Assembly (NCBI RefSeq): GCF_014652875.1
Contig: NZ_BMZQ01000001.1
Span: 1,488,001 to 1,552,000 of the forward strand
Length of the DNA stretch: 64,000 nt
Origin: Tianweitania populi
GTDB taxonomy: Bacteria; Pseudomonadota; Alphaproteobacteria; Rhizobiales; Rhizobiaceae
Reading direction: 5' to 3'
Shown here: one piece after another, positions 47,849 to 59,870 of the stretch
Position numbering within the stretch: the stretch's first letter is position 1
How the letters are laid out: every line of letters begins with the position of its first letter
The notes under the pieces: model-generated
What the model saw: only the letters and a program-made list of their open reading frames with translations
What the model was told of the DNA's origin: nothing
Databases searched by the model: none
Position numbers and translations under genes: made by a program

Positions 47849-49069
47849 TCAGCTCACGCTTTTCAGGCGCCTGCCTTCCGGGTCGTGTTCCAACGTCGGC
47901 GCGATGTCCTTTGTCCAGGCCGACACCGCCGGGATGCGGCTGCGGTCGACGCGGTAGGCGTATTTCTTGGCGACATCCATGACTTCAGACAGGAGGCCGG
48001 CTTCCAGCGTGATCGCGTTGAGGCCCAACGCCCGGAACTGGTCGTTCTTGACCACCAGATCGTTCTCAGCCGCTTCCTTGCGCGGGTTCGGCAGATAGGC
48101 AACCGTGCCGCCGGCAATGCGGGCCACCAATTCGGCGAGATCGCGCACGCGGTGCGTTTCCGTCATCTGGTTGAAGATCTTTACGCGGTCGCCCTTCTTC
48201 GGCGCATTGTTCAGGGCCAGTTCGATGCAGCGCACGGAATCCTGGATGTGGATGAACGCGCGGGTTTGACCGCCGACACCGTGAACGGTGAGCGGATAGC
48301 CGATCGCCGCCTGGATAAGGAAGCGGTTCAGCACCGTGCCGTAATCGCCATCATAATCGAAGCGGTTGACCAGCTGATCGTGCCGGCGCGTTTGCTCGGT
48401 ATGCGTACCCCAGACGATGCCCTGATGCAGGTCGGTGATCCGCACGCCATCATTCTTGGCGTAGAACTGGAACAGCTGCTGATCCAGGCATTTGGTCATA
48501 TGGTAGATCGAGCCGGGATTGGACGGATACAGGATCTCCTGGCTGACTGTTTCGCCCGACATGGTCTCGATGCCGACCGGCAGATAGCCTTCGGGAATCT
48601 CGGCACCCACAGTGGAATAGCCGTAAACGCCCATCGTGCCGAGATGGACGAGATGGGCGTCGAGCCCGATCTCTACCATGGCGTTCAGCAGGTTATGCGT
48701 GGCGTTGACGTTGTTGTTGACCGTGTAGTTCTTGTGCCGGTCCGATTTCATCGAATACGGCGCGGCGCGCTGCTCGGCAAAATGCACGATAGCATCCGGC
48801 CGGTTTTCGGCCAGCCAGCTCTTCAGCACTTCATAGTCGCGCGCGAGATCGATGAGGTGGAAATGGATGCGCCGGCCGGTTTCCTGATGCCATATGCGTG
48901 TGCGCTCCTGGATCGAGTCCATCGGCGTCAGCGACTGGACGCCGAGCTCCGTGTCGATCCAGCGGCGCGACAGATTGTCGAGGATGTGGATCTCATGGCC
49001 CTGCTCCGAAAGGTGCAGCGAAGTTGGCCAGCCGACGAAACCATCACCACCCAGAACGGCAATCTTCAT
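47849..49069 (-). CDS. sqdB: UDP-sulfoquinovose synthase
   Basis: Makes UDP-sulfoquinovose from UDP-glucose and sulfite, the committed step of sulfolipid synthesis. The protein has 406 residues. NAD motif AVLGGDGFVGWPTSLHL is at the N-terminus and YYK-type residues follow: HLGTMGVYGYSTVG holds the catalytic Thr, and YHMTKCLDQQL holds Tyr and Lys. FAEQRAAPYSM and QGIVWGTHTEQTRRH are SqdB-specific stretches. ATG 49069 has AAGGA upstream. It heads the sqdB-DUF2283-sqdD-sqdC operon. Sulfolipid replaces phospholipid under phosphate limitation in many alphaproteobacteria. Confidence 0.93.
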   Translation of the reverse strand: MKIAVLGGDGFVGWPTSLHLSEQGHEIHILDNLSRRWIDTELGVQSLTPMDSIQERTRIWHQETGRRIHFHLIDLARDYEVLKSWLAENRPDAIVHFAEQRAAPYSMKSDRHKNYTVNNNVNATHNLLNAMVEIGLDAHLVHLGTMGVYGYSTVGAEIPEGYLPVGIETMSGETVSQEILYPSNPGSIYHMTKCLDQQLFQFYAKNDGVRITDLHQGIVWGTHTEQTRRHDQLVNRFDYDGDYGTVLNRFLIQAAIGYPLTVHGVGGQTRAFIHIQDSVRCIELALNNAPKKGDRVKIFNQMTETHRVRDLAELVARIAGGTVAYLPNPRKEAAENDLVVKNDQFRALGLNAITLEAGLLSEVMDVAKKYAYRVDRSRIPAVSAWTKDIAPTLEHDPEGRRLKSVS

Positions 49070-49148
49070 CGATTCGATCCTTGTCTCTTTATCAACCAGC
49101 GAACCCTTAGCCGGTTTTTGTGACAGGATCACGCTCTAGCATGCGATT

Positions 49149-49769
49149 CTACGAATCCACACCGGGATAACTGGCATTTTTCAGGATCTTGGCGAGATGC
49201 GCAGCATTCGACACCAGCATATCGATGGTCTGCTGCACCTTTTCCGGCGGTGATTTGAACTCCTTGTATTCCTTGGAGCCCATGGCTTCGCCGACCCAGT
49301 AGGCGCCGGCATTGGCGGGGATGGTGAAGCCGACATCGTTGAGCGCCTGATAGCATTCGGCATGAACATGGTGCGCGCCGTCTTCATTGCCGACCACGGC
49401 AACCACGGCTACTTTGCCGGCTGCCGGCATTCGGCCCCGGTCGTCGGCTTCCTCCAGAAAGGCGTCCATGCGCTCCATCACGCGTTTGGCGACCGAAGAG
49501 GGTTGGCCGAGCCAGATCGGCATTGCCAGAACGAAGATGTCTGCGTCGAGGATCTTCTGGCGCAGAGGCGGCCATTGATCGCCCTCACCCATGTCGCTTT
49601 CCACACCCGGCTTGATGTCGTGGTCGAGCGCGCGTTCGACCTCACAGGACACGCCAACCTTCTCGAAGGCCTTGAAGAGGTCGGATACCAGCTTCTCGGT
49701 GGAGGAGCTTTCCTCGTTTGACGAGGCCTTGAGAGAGCAGTTGAGGGCGAAAGCTTTCAGGCTGGCCAT
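49149..49769 (-). CDS. Flavodoxin-fold NAD(P)H-dependent oxidoreductase
   Basis: A 206-residue protein of the FMN_red/flavodoxin_2 type. [18 protein letters not shown] is the phosphate-binding start, and [29 protein letters not shown] is the flavin-binding loop. It resembles proteins annotated as NADPH-dependent FMN reductase; the substrate is unknown. ATG 49769 is preferred. It is divergent from uvrB. Confidence 0.85.
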   Translation of the reverse strand: MASLKAFALNCSLKASSNEESSSTEKLVSDLFKAFEKVGVSCEVERALDHDIKPGVESDMGEGDQWPPLRQKILDADIFVLAMPIWLGQPSSVAKRVMERMDAFLEEADDRGRMPAAGKVAVVAVVGNEDGAHHVHAECYQALNDVGFTIPANAGAYWVGEAMGSKEYKEFKSPPEKVQQTIDMLVSNAAHLAKILKNASYPGVDS

Positions 49770-49928
49770 GAAGACGCTCCTTGTTTGAACGGGGTGTCTT
49801 CCCAACGGCTGCAAGGCGACTTTGTTTCTTGCCGACAGTGCCGCCGGTATGTCAGCAGGGCTGCGCTTCCGCACAGGCTGATGCCAGACCCTCTTCCCCT
49901 TCAGGGGGACTCTCACCATATTGGCGAC

Positions 49929-53095
<3,167 letters not shown>

Positions 53096-53099
<4 letters not shown>

Positions 53100-53704
53100 A
53101 GGTGAGTCTGCCGCTTGGCCTTGCAGCCGCGATTTTCGCTGCCCTCTCCCTCCCCGCTGCGGCGCAAGTCAAAGCGACCGAGCGGGTGAAGACCTATGCG
53201 GTTTCGGGTTCCACCGGCCCGGAACTCTACGAGTCCATCGGCGCGAACGGGCCGCGGATTGGTGGCATGGGGGTGGTGGGGACGATCGCCCATACGAACT
53301 TCGATTTGAAATGGCGGCGCAATTATCAGCGTGAGGGTAATGGGTGCCGGCTGGTGTCGGCGGTTCCCTTTTTGACCATCACCTACACCGTACCGGAAGC
53401 GACAGGCGCGCTTTCGGCGGGCACAACTAAGCTCTGGAAGACGTTCAGTGCCGGCATTCTCGCGCATGAAAAGGTGCATGGGCAGCAGATCAGGACCATG
53501 GCGGATCGGATCTACAAGGAAACAGTGGGTTTCTTCCAGCCTGACGATCCGGAGTGTCGGACAATCCGCGAGGCGATCCAGCCTATGCTGGCGGCTGCCT
53601 CAAACGATCAGCGGCACGAGGCCAGTGAGTTCGACCGGGTGGAGATGAGCGATGGCGGCAATGTCCATCAGCTGATCCTCAACCTGGTGAATGGCGGTCG
53701 CTGA
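53096..53704 (+). CDS. DUF922 exported putative zinc protease
   Basis: A 202-residue exported protein. The signal peptide is [20 protein letters not shown]. The DUF922 domain holds a zinc-protease motif HEKVH in [15 protein letters not shown]. The GTG start overlaps the uvrB stop (GTGA), so the gene is cotranslated with uvrB; a second GTG two codons on is possible. The substrate is unknown, and no connection with DNA repair is evident. Confidence 0.83.
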
Positions 53705-53710
53705 ACCCGC

Positions 53711-54016
53711 TCATTCCTCCGGTTCGGTGGTGAACAGGAGCGGATAGCCGGCATTCCGCCCGGCATCGGTGGCGCGCGTTGCCTTGGTTTCAGCCACGTC
53801 CTTGGTGAACACGGCGACCACGCACACGCCCTTACGATGAGCGGTCATCATGATCTGGTTGGCCGTGTCGGCGTTGACGCGAAATTCCGCCTTCAGGACT
53901 GCCGTCACGAACTCTCGTGGCGTAAAGTCGTCATTGATTAGAATGACCTTGTGCAGCTTCGGCCGCTCGGTTTTTGGCCGCACCTTGGTGACGGGCGGAG
54001 TATCGATCTCGCTCAT
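53711..54016 (-). CDS. clpS: ClpS adaptor (ClpS2 type)
   Basis: A 101-residue adaptor that delivers N-degron substrates to ClpAP. LHKVILINDDFTPREFVTAVL carries the DD motif that binds the substrate N-terminus. MMTAHRKGVCVVAVFTKDVAETKA is the ClpA-facing strand region. The wording ILINDDxTPREFV and the ending PLLFTTEPEE match the second ClpS paralogue (ClpS2) of rhizobia rather than ClpS1, which usually sits before clpA. No clpA is adjacent here, in keeping with this. Confidence 0.9.
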   Translation of the reverse strand: MSEIDTPPVTKVRPKTERPKLHKVILINDDFTPREFVTAVLKAEFRVNADTANQIMMTAHRKGVCVVAVFTKDVAETKATRATDAGRNAGYPLLFTTEPEE

Positions 54017-54534
54017 GGCCGATCAGCCTTCTCGATCTTAAACGAAAACACGACGGCGCTGGCAAACAAGTGCCACTGCGAACCGACGTCTTTCCTTGAT
54101 GATGGACGTTGCAAGCCAAGTCGCAACGTGCCCTTATTATAGGGGCTCCGCGCCTTGGCGCCAACAGGCAGAAGCATCAGTCGTCTTGACTGCGGCTATG
54201 AGCGGAGCGTTGCGGATCAAGCAACTACAAAGCGCAAATTACCCAGTTCATCCAACGCCCGATCAAGCAATCGCCCTTGATTTCGATCAAAGGTTAAGCC
54301 GTCTCAAGTACTTATAAGCGGCATCGGCTTTAGACTTTAGGTTGTACCTCTTGCCGGGCTTTTTCTTCCATGCGATAAATGTGCACGTTTAGGCTTTTGC
54401 CGTTCAGCGACGCATAAAACCGTCGTCCACCCGGCACTGACTATTTGAAACCCGCAGCAATGTGGGGAGGAAGGCCGGCCAAGGCGCAACCAAGGCCGGT
54501 TACGACAAAGCTTGGGACAAGGAGTTATCCCTTC
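54017..54534. other. Long intergenic region between clpS and the first cold-shock gene
   Basis: About 518 bases without a convincing open frame. It contains a perfect FNR/FixK-type box (54277-54290) with a well-placed -10 (54312-54317), and then about 210 bases of predicted cold-shock leader. Nothing recognisable was found in 54030-54270. Confidence 0.6.
54277..54290 (+). promoter_or_regulatory. FNR/FixK-type anaerobox
   Basis: TTGAT-TTCG-ATCAA, a perfect match to the FNR/FixK/FnrN consensus TTGATNNNNATCAA. TTATAA at 54312-54317 follows at the distance expected for a class II activated promoter (box centred near -41). Confidence 0.65.
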
Positions 54535-54747
54535 ATGGCGCAGACTGGTACTGTGAAGTTCTTCAACGCAACGAAGGGCTTCGGCTTCATTACACCCGAC
54601 GATGGCGCCAAGGATGTGTTCGTGCACATTTCAGCCGTTGAACGTTCAGGCATGCACACGCTGACCGACGGACAAAAGATCAGCTTCGAAGTCGAGCCCG
54701 ATCGCATGGGCAAGGGTCCCAAGGCGGTTAACCTCCGCCCCGCGTGA
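54535..54747 (+). CDS. cspA: Cold-shock protein (CspA family), copy 1
   Basis: A 70-residue single-domain nucleic-acid-binding protein. It has RNP-1 ([10 protein letters not shown]) and RNP-2 (VFVHISAV) motifs in [20 protein letters not shown]. It binds single-stranded RNA/DNA and prevents secondary structure. GGAG lies ten bases before the ATG. A leader of about 210 bases is predicted from the FNR-type promoter; long leaders are common in csp genes. Copy 2 lies 247 bases downstream. Confidence 0.95.
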   Translation: MAQTGTVKFFNATKGFGFITPDDGAKDVFVHISAVERSGMHTLTDGQKISFEVEPDRMGKGPKAVNLRPA

Positions 54748-54994
54748 CACTTGGCTTCAGCCGATGCGGCGATCGCTGATCGCGCACATGAAAAGAGTGC
54801 GGGGGTCGTTTCCCCGCGCTTGATCATCGCCCCTTATGATGACGTAAGCGGAAGCTTTTTCTTGCCGAGGCGGCTGAAATCGGCCAACACTAAGGCGCGG
54901 TGCCGCCTTGAGCCTTGTGACGGATGATCCTGCTCGCGCCGGCGCTGACCGGGCGCATGCGTTCCGGCTGATCCACGGAACGAGGGAAGAGCAG

Positions 54995-55207
54995 ATGGCA
55001 CAAAGCGGAACTGTAAAATTCTTCAACGAAGACAAGGGCTTCGGCTTCATCACGCCGGATGATGGCGGCAAGGATGTGTTTGTGCACATTTCTGCCGTTC
55101 AGTCTTCTGGTCTGCCCGGCCTGCAGGATGGCCAGAAGGTGCGCTTCGACACCGAGCCGGACAAGCGCGGTAAAGGCCCCAAGGCCGTCAACCTTCAGAT
55201 CGGCTAA
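54995..55207 (+). CDS. cspA: Cold-shock protein (CspA family), copy 2
   Basis: A 70-residue paralogue of the preceding gene ([23 protein letters not shown]-1 [13 protein letters not shown]-2 VFVHISAV). The ATG has GAGGGAAGAG upstream. The two paralogues share the ending KGPKAVNL. The 247-base spacer has no open frame of note and is long enough for a separate promoter and leader. Confidence 0.95.
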   Translation: MAQSGTVKFFNEDKGFGFITPDDGGKDVFVHISAVQSSGLPGLQDGQKVRFDTEPDKRGKGPKAVNLQIG

Positions 55208-55331
55208 ACCCAGCGTTTCAGCGGCATCTAATGGTCGGGAACCTGCCTATTCAGCGCGCGTTCAGATTGCGCGCTCTATAGCGTTGTTTCAAGCTGGTAG
55301 TGTTCTTGGAGACCGGCGCAGGAGATCTGAA

Positions 55332-55775
55332 ATGAAGCGCTTCCTGAAGTCCTTAGTTTTGTCGGCCGCCGTTGCCGCAACCACTCTGACGGCCTTTTCG
55401 AGCGCGCAAGCGGATGACCGCTGGCGCTATCGTGACGGCTATCGTCATCACCATTCCCACCGCGGCAGTGACGCGGCCGTAGCCGGCATCGCCGGTCTGG
55501 CCGTCGGTGCCCTGGTTGGCGGTGCGTTGGCACAGCCGCGCGAGCGGATCATCGTCGATGATGGCTACTACCCGGCCCCGCCCCCGCGGCGTGTTTACGC
55601 ACAGCCGCGTTATGTCCAGTCCCGTCCGCAGGTCGTTTACAGCGGCGGTTATGGCATCGAGCCTTGGTCACGCGATTGGTACCGCTACTGCTCGGACCGT
55701 TATCGCAGCTTCAACCCGTCGACCGGCACCTTCGTCGGCTATGACGGTGTGAGCCGTTTCTGCGAAGCCAACTGA
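55332..55775 (+). CDS. BA14K-like exported protein
   Basis: A 147-residue exported protein. The signal peptide ends near AFSSAQA. A His/Arg-rich segment (HHHSHR) precedes a Gly/Ala hydrophobic stretch (VAGIAGLAVGALVGGALA), a Pro/Tyr/Arg-rich part, and the C-terminal BA14K signature WYRYCSDRYRSFNPSTGTFVGYDG...RFC. Brucella BA14K is an immunoreactive lectin-like protein; the role here is unknown. AGGAG lies eight bases before the ATG, and a strong terminator follows. Confidence 0.85.
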   Translation: MKRFLKSLVLSAAVAATTLTAFSSAQADDRWRYRDGYRHHHSHRGSDAAVAGIAGLAVGALVGGALAQPRERIIVDDGYYPAPPPRRVYAQPRYVQSRPQVVYSGGYGIEPWSRDWYRYCSDRYRSFNPSTGTFVGYDGVSRFCEAN

Positions 55776-55799
55776 TTTCGCAGCTGGATAGAAATGAAG

Positions 55800-55829
55800 A
55801 CGCCGCGGCTCATACCGCGGCGTTTTTCG
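55800..55829 (+). terminator. Rho-independent terminator after the BA14K-like gene
   Basis: ACGCCGCGG-CTCATA-CCGCGGCGT followed by TTTTCGTTT. Perfect 9-base stem. Confidence 0.88.
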
Positions 55830-55850
55830 TTTGTGAGACGTTCTCGCCCT

Positions 55851-56501
55851 TCAAGCGCTGCCCGTCAGGAACGGGTTTGTGCGGCGCTCTTCGCCGAAAC
55901 GGCCACCCGGACCATGACCGCAGATGAAGCCGATTTCGTCACCAAGCGGCAGCAGCTTGGTCTTGATGGAGTGGATCAGCGCTGCATGATCGCCGCCGGG
56001 CAAATCGGTGCGACCGACCGAGCCGTTGAACAGCACGTCGCCGACATGGGCAAAAGCAGCAGCGCGATTGTAGTAGACGACATGGCCCGGCGCATGACCA
56101 GGGCAATGCAACACCTCGAACACGTGGTCGCCGAATGACACCGTCTCGCCTTCGGTGAGGAAGCGGTCCGGCGTGCAGTTGCGCACGCTCTCCGCCACAC
56201 CGAAGCGCTGCGCCTGCATCTCGATATTCTCAAGCAAAGGCCGATCCGCTTCATGCGGGCCGATCAAGGGCACGCCAAGCAGCTCTTTTAGCTCCATCGC
56301 GCCGCCGGCATGATCGATATGGCCATGGGTGAGCCACAGCGCCTCGACCTGGAATCCATATTGCTCGAGCGCCGCCTGAATGCGGGGTACATCGCCGCCC
56401 GGATCGACCACCACGCCGACTTTCGTTTCGGCATCGAACAGGATGGTGCAGTTCTGCTGGAAAGCCGTAACCGGCACGATCGCTGCATTGAGTTGGCCCA
56501 T
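55851..56501 (-). CDS. Metallo-beta-lactamase-fold hydrolase (glyoxalase II-like)
   Basis: A 216-residue hydrolase of the MBL superfamily. The metal motif is THGHIDHAGG, and further ligands are in HCPGHAPGHVVYY, GDVLFNGSVGRTD and CGHGPGGRFGEER. It resembles YcbL-type glyoxalase II proteins, which hydrolyse thioesters such as S-lactoylglutathione. The precise substrate is not fixed by sequence. It is divergent from zinT and convergent with the BA14K-like gene. Confidence 0.9.
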   Translation of the reverse strand: MGQLNAAIVPVTAFQQNCTILFDAETKVGVVVDPGGDVPRIQAALEQYGFQVEALWLTHGHIDHAGGAMELKELLGVPLIGPHEADRPLLENIEMQAQRFGVAESVRNCTPDRFLTEGETVSFGDHVFEVLHCPGHAPGHVVYYNRAAAFAHVGDVLFNGSVGRTDLPGGDHAALIHSIKTKLLPLGDEIGFICGHGPGGRFGEERRTNPFLTGSA

Positions 56502-56610
56502 GCGTGAGCTCCCTGATGTTCAGTCCGGCATAGGCTGGTTCCGGCAGACGAACAAGCGCAGGTGCCACAATGCACGAGCCCTCTTGCACTCCGCGACATC
56601 AGATCGTAAC

Positions 56611-56626
56611 AACATAACGTTATGTT
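56611..56626 (+). promoter_or_regulatory. Zur-type operator upstream of zinT
   Basis: Perfect 16-base palindrome AACATAACGTTATGTT, 45 bases before the zinT ATG. It has the AT-rich TGTTAT/ATAACA character of zinc-uptake-regulator sites. Flanking GTAAC repeats lie at 56606 and 56632. Confidence 0.7.
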
Positions 56627-56670
56627 ACATCGTAACGATCTACATTCCCGTTCAACCGCGAGGTTTCTTC

Positions 56671-57363
56671 ATGCACCACACCCTCATCCAGCGCGCTGCC
56701 GCACTCGCTCTTTCTTCGACGCTGCTGTTCACCGGCGCAGTCTTCGCAGCCGATAAAGCGGCGTCTGGAACCGCTCAGAGCCAGGAACACGTGCACGGCC
56801 ATCATCATCATCCGCAAACCGAAGAGGAAAAGAAGATCTACTCCGGTTATTTCGAAGACGATCAGGTCAAGGAACGACCGCTTTCGGACTGGGAAGGCCA
56901 TTGGCAATCGGTGTACCCGTACCTGACCGACGGCACGCTGGACACGGTGATGGCCAAGAAGGCCGACAAAGGCGACAAGACCGCTGAGGAATACAAGGAA
57001 GAGTACGAGGTCGGATACAAGACCGATGTGGACTGGATCAGCATCGAAGGCGACCAGGTGACCTTCTATAAGCAGCGCCAGCCATCCAAGGCGACCTATG
57101 CCAGCGACGGGTTGGAGATCCTGACCTATCCCAAGGGCAATCGCGGCGTTCGCTTTATCTTCAAGAAGACATCAGGCGATGATGCGGCGCCGGACTATTT
57201 CCAATTCAGCGACCACACGATCGCGCCGCAAAAGGCAGGGCATTTCCATCTCTATTTCGGGGATGATCGCGCAGCGCTGCTGAAGGAGATCACGAACTTT
57301 CCGACCTATTATCCCTTCGCGCTAAACAAGGATGAAATCGTCGAGGAAATGCTGGCGCACTAA
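56671..57363 (+). CDS. zinT: ZinT/YodA family periplasmic zinc-binding protein
   Basis: A 230-residue exported protein that scavenges zinc (and cadmium) and passes it to ZnuA. The signal peptide is LALSSTLLFTGAVFAAD. A His-rich mobile loop (EHVHGHHHHPQTEEE) precedes the lipocalin-like domain (LSDWEGHWQSVYPYL ... GHFHLYFGDD), whose histidines form the metal site. A Zur-like palindrome lies upstream, so induction at low zinc is expected. No znuABC genes are in the window. Confidence 0.93.
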   Translation: MHHTLIQRAAALALSSTLLFTGAVFAADKAASGTAQSQEHVHGHHHHPQTEEEKKIYSGYFEDDQVKERPLSDWEGHWQSVYPYLTDGTLDTVMAKKADKGDKTAEEYKEEYEVGYKTDVDWISIEGDQVTFYKQRQPSKATYASDGLEILTYPKGNRGVRFIFKKTSGDDAAPDYFQFSDHTIAPQKAGHFHLYFGDDRAALLKEITNFPTYYPFALNKDEIVEEMLAH

Positions 57364-57388
57364 GAAGCGCCCTACCCGAACGCATTAC

Positions 57389-57412
57389 GGCCTCCGACAT
57401 CTGCCGGAGGCC
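57389..57412. terminator. Hairpin between zinT and ilvE
   Basis: GGCCTCCG and CGGAGGCC pair around an 8-base loop in the convergent interval. There is no T-run on either side, so termination is possible but weak. Confidence 0.4.
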
Positions 57413-57438
57413 GCAATGATGATGACGCAGCCTGCCGC

Positions 57439-58329
57439 TTATTCGGCGGCGATCTGCTTCGGCGTCACTTCAGCCGTGTAGTCGTTCATCAGCTGCTCGC
57501 TGATCTTACCCGGCGTGAAGCGGAACTCGCCGATCTCCGACACTGGCGTCACTTCCGCAGCCGTGCCGGTGAGGAAGCATTCGCTGAAAGTCGACAGCTC
57601 TTCCGGCTGAATAGCGCGCTCGTTGACCGTGATGCCGCGACGCTTGGCAAGCTCGATCACCGTCTGGCGCGTGATGCCGTTCAAGAAGCAATCGGCATCC
57701 GGCGTATGCAACTGGCCGTCCTTGACGAAGAATACGTTGGCGCCGGTCGCTTCGGCGACTTGGCCACGCCAATCGAGCATCAACGCATCGGCGTAGCCCT
57801 TGGCTTCCGCGGCATGTTTCGACAGCGTGCAGATCATGTAAAGGCCGGCGGCCTTGGCGCGCGACGGTGCGGTGCGGGGATCCGGACGGCGATACTCAGC
57901 CATGTCCAGGCGAATGCCCTTCAGCTTCTGCTCGGGGTTGAAATAAGACGGCCACTGCCAGATCGCGATCGCGCAATTGATGCGGTTGTTCTGAGCAGAA
58001 ACGCCCATCGACTCCGATCCGCGCCACGCCACAGGACGCACATAGGCGTCGGTGAAGCCCTGCTTGCGCAGCAGTTCGCAGCAGGCGTCGTTGATCACCT
58101 CTTGCGAGTAAGGAATGGTGAAGCCGAGAATCTCGGCGGAATCATGCAGGCGCTTGGTGTGCTCTGCGAGCTTGAAGATTTCGCCGCCATAAGCGCGTTC
58201 GCCTTCAAACACCGAGCTTGCATAATGAAGGCCATGGGTGAGTACGTGGACCTTGGCATCCGCCCACTTCACGAACTCGCCGTTCATCCAGATAAAGCCG
58301 TCCAACTGATCGAATGGGACCGATGCCAT
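57439..58329 (-). CDS. ilvE: Branched-chain amino acid aminotransferase
   Basis: A 296-residue fold-type IV PLP enzyme for the last step of valine, leucine and isoleucine synthesis and their breakdown. FIWMNGEFVKWADAKVHVLTHGLHYASSVFEGERAY is the typical N-terminal domain. The PLP lysine is in APSRAKAAGLYMI, and AEATGANVFFVKDG plus FLTGTAAEVTPVSEI complete the cofactor site. A D-amino acid aminotransferase function is less likely. It is divergent from the marR gene. Confidence 0.92.
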   Translation of the reverse strand: MASVPFDQLDGFIWMNGEFVKWADAKVHVLTHGLHYASSVFEGERAYGGEIFKLAEHTKRLHDSAEILGFTIPYSQEVINDACCELLRKQGFTDAYVRPVAWRGSESMGVSAQNNRINCAIAIWQWPSYFNPEQKLKGIRLDMAEYRRPDPRTAPSRAKAAGLYMICTLSKHAAEAKGYADALMLDWRGQVAEATGANVFFVKDGQLHTPDADCFLNGITRQTVIELAKRRGITVNERAIQPEELSTFSECFLTGTAAEVTPVSEIGEFRFTPGKISEQLMNDYTAEVTPKQIAAE

Positions 58330-58516
58330 AGTAATCTCCCTAGGAGCGCTTGTTATAGTTGACGAAATCCCGTTTGTAGCGAGATCTTATCGCGTCCAGT
58401 CTGTTTAAAGGTGGGCAACGATGAGGCAATCAATGATGTTGCGGGAAAAATGTCCTGACGCTGTTTTTCGTTCGCGTATCGTCGATTTGCTGGCAGAAAA
58501 TTACCACGGTTCGAGA

Positions 58517-58539
58517 TTATGTCAACAAGGCTGACATAA
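58517..58539 (+). promoter_or_regulatory. Palindromic operator before the marR gene
   Basis: TTATGTCA, a 7-base spacer, TGACATAA: a perfect 8-base inverted repeat 24 bases before the ATG. It is placed for autorepression by the MarR protein or control by the response regulator. Confidence 0.6.
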
Positions 58540-58562
58540 ATTTTAGGAGCAAGTTTTAGACA

Positions 58563-59102
58563 ATGGCCGATACAAGCGCCCGCAGGATCGATCCCGCAGA
58601 GGAGCCTGCACCGAGTTCCGAGGCGCCCGAGATCGATTTCGATCTGATCGAACTGTTCTTCTTCGCTTATCGCGACTTCACCTCGGACCCCGACCACATG
58701 CTGGACGAGCTGGGTTTCGGGCGGGCGCATCACCGCATTCTGCACTTCATCAACCGTCGGCCGGGATTGACCGTCGCCGAGCTTCTGGACGTGCTGCAGA
58801 TCACCAAGCAGAGCCTGGCGCGCGTGTTGAAGCAGCTGATCGACACCGGCCATGTCATGCAGGTGCAGGGTCCGCGCGACCGCAGGCAGCGGGAGCTGCA
58901 CCTGACGGCTAAGGGCCGTGCGTTGGCGCTGGCACTGGCCGCGCCACAGTCCCGCCGTATCAGCCGGGCATTGGCCGACCTCAAGCCGGAAGATCGTTCA
59001 ACCGTCGAACACTTCTTGAAGGAAATGGTGAATCGCGAATTCAGGCAGCAGGTGGATAATCTCGGGCACCACGAGCCTGAGTCGGCTGAGGAACGATCAT
59101 GA
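58563..59102 (+). CDS. MarR-family transcriptional regulator (PetP-like)
   Basis: A 179-residue winged-helix regulator. LDELGFGRAHHRILHFINRRPGLTVAELLDVLQITKQSLARVLKQL is the recognition region, and GPRDRRQRELHLTAKG is the wing. Its stop overlaps the response-regulator start (ATGA). A MarR gene followed by an OmpR-type regulator matches petP-petR of Rhodobacter capsulatus and homologous pairs in rhizobia; direct equivalence is inferred. Confidence 0.87.
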   Translation: MADTSARRIDPAEEPAPSSEAPEIDFDLIELFFFAYRDFTSDPDHMLDELGFGRAHHRILHFINRRPGLTVAELLDVLQITKQSLARVLKQLIDTGHVMQVQGPRDRRQRELHLTAKGRALALALAAPQSRRISRALADLKPEDRSTVEHFLKEMVNREFRQQVDNLGHHEPESAEERS

Positions 59103-59803
59103 CCGAACCCGCCCCTATCCCCGATGACGACGCACCGCATATCCTGGTGGTGGACGACGACACGCGCATCCGCACGCTGTTGAAGAAGTTTCTTGGGCAG
59201 AACGCCTTTCGCGTCACCATGGCCGCCAGCGCCGCAGATGCGCGTCGGCTGCTGGCCGGGCTGGACTTCGACCTCATCATCCTCGACGTGATGATGCCCG
59301 GCGAAACCGGCGTCGAACTCACGCGCGCGTTGCGTGAAGAAAAGCAGGTGCCGATCCTGATGCTGACGGCCTTGTCGGAAACCGACAACCGCATCGAGGG
59401 TCTGGAAGCGGGCGCTGACGATTACCTGCCGAAGCCGTTCGACCCACGTGAACTGCTTCTGCGCATCAGCAACATCCTGCGCCGCGGCGCGCAACCGACA
59501 ACGCCAAAGGTCGAGCAGATCGTGTTTGGCCCCTACACGTTCCAGATCGCACGTCGTGAGCTGAAGCGCGCCGGCGAGCCGCTAAAACTGACCGATCGCG
59601 AGCAGGACATTCTGGTGATGTTTGCGCAGCGCGCCGGCGAAACCATCCCGCGCCATGAACTCGTCGGCAACGACACGGAAGTCGGCGAGCGCACCATCGA
59701 CGTCCAGATCAACCGGCTGCGCCGCAAGATCGAGCGCGATCCGTCCAACCCGGTCTGGCTGCAAACCGTGCGCGGCATCGGCTACCGGCTGAGCGTGGAA
59801 TAA
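59099..59803 (+). CDS. OmpR-family response regulator (PetR-like)
   Basis: A 234-residue response regulator. The receiver domain has VVDDDTRIRTLLKKFL and the phospho-acceptor Asp in LIILDVMMPGETG, then Lys in YLPKPFDPREL. The C-terminal winged helix is LTDREQDILVMFAQRAGETIPRHEL ... ERTIDVQINRLRRKIERDPSNP. It is coupled to the MarR gene by a 4-base overlap and lies 67 bases upstream of a histidine kinase, its likely partner. Confidence 0.92.
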   Translation: MTEPAPIPDDDAPHILVVDDDTRIRTLLKKFLGQNAFRVTMAASAADARRLLAGLDFDLIILDVMMPGETGVELTRALREEKQVPILMLTALSETDNRIEGLEAGADDYLPKPFDPRELLLRISNILRRGAQPTTPKVEQIVFGPYTFQIARRELKRAGEPLKLTDREQDILVMFAQRAGETIPRHELVGNDTEVGERTIDVQINRLRRKIERDPSNPVWLQTVRGIGYRLSVE

Positions 59804-59870
59804 AGCGCACGGCTTTGTGCGGGCGTCGCTGATGCGCTAGAACAGCGCCTGGAAACCGAAACGATCGGCG

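Noticed and set aside
49070-49148. A Pho box for sqdB (CTGTCAC on the minus strand near 49120)
   Set aside because: Only one half site is visible. The second 11-base repeat expected for PhoB binding is absent, so it is not listed as an operator.
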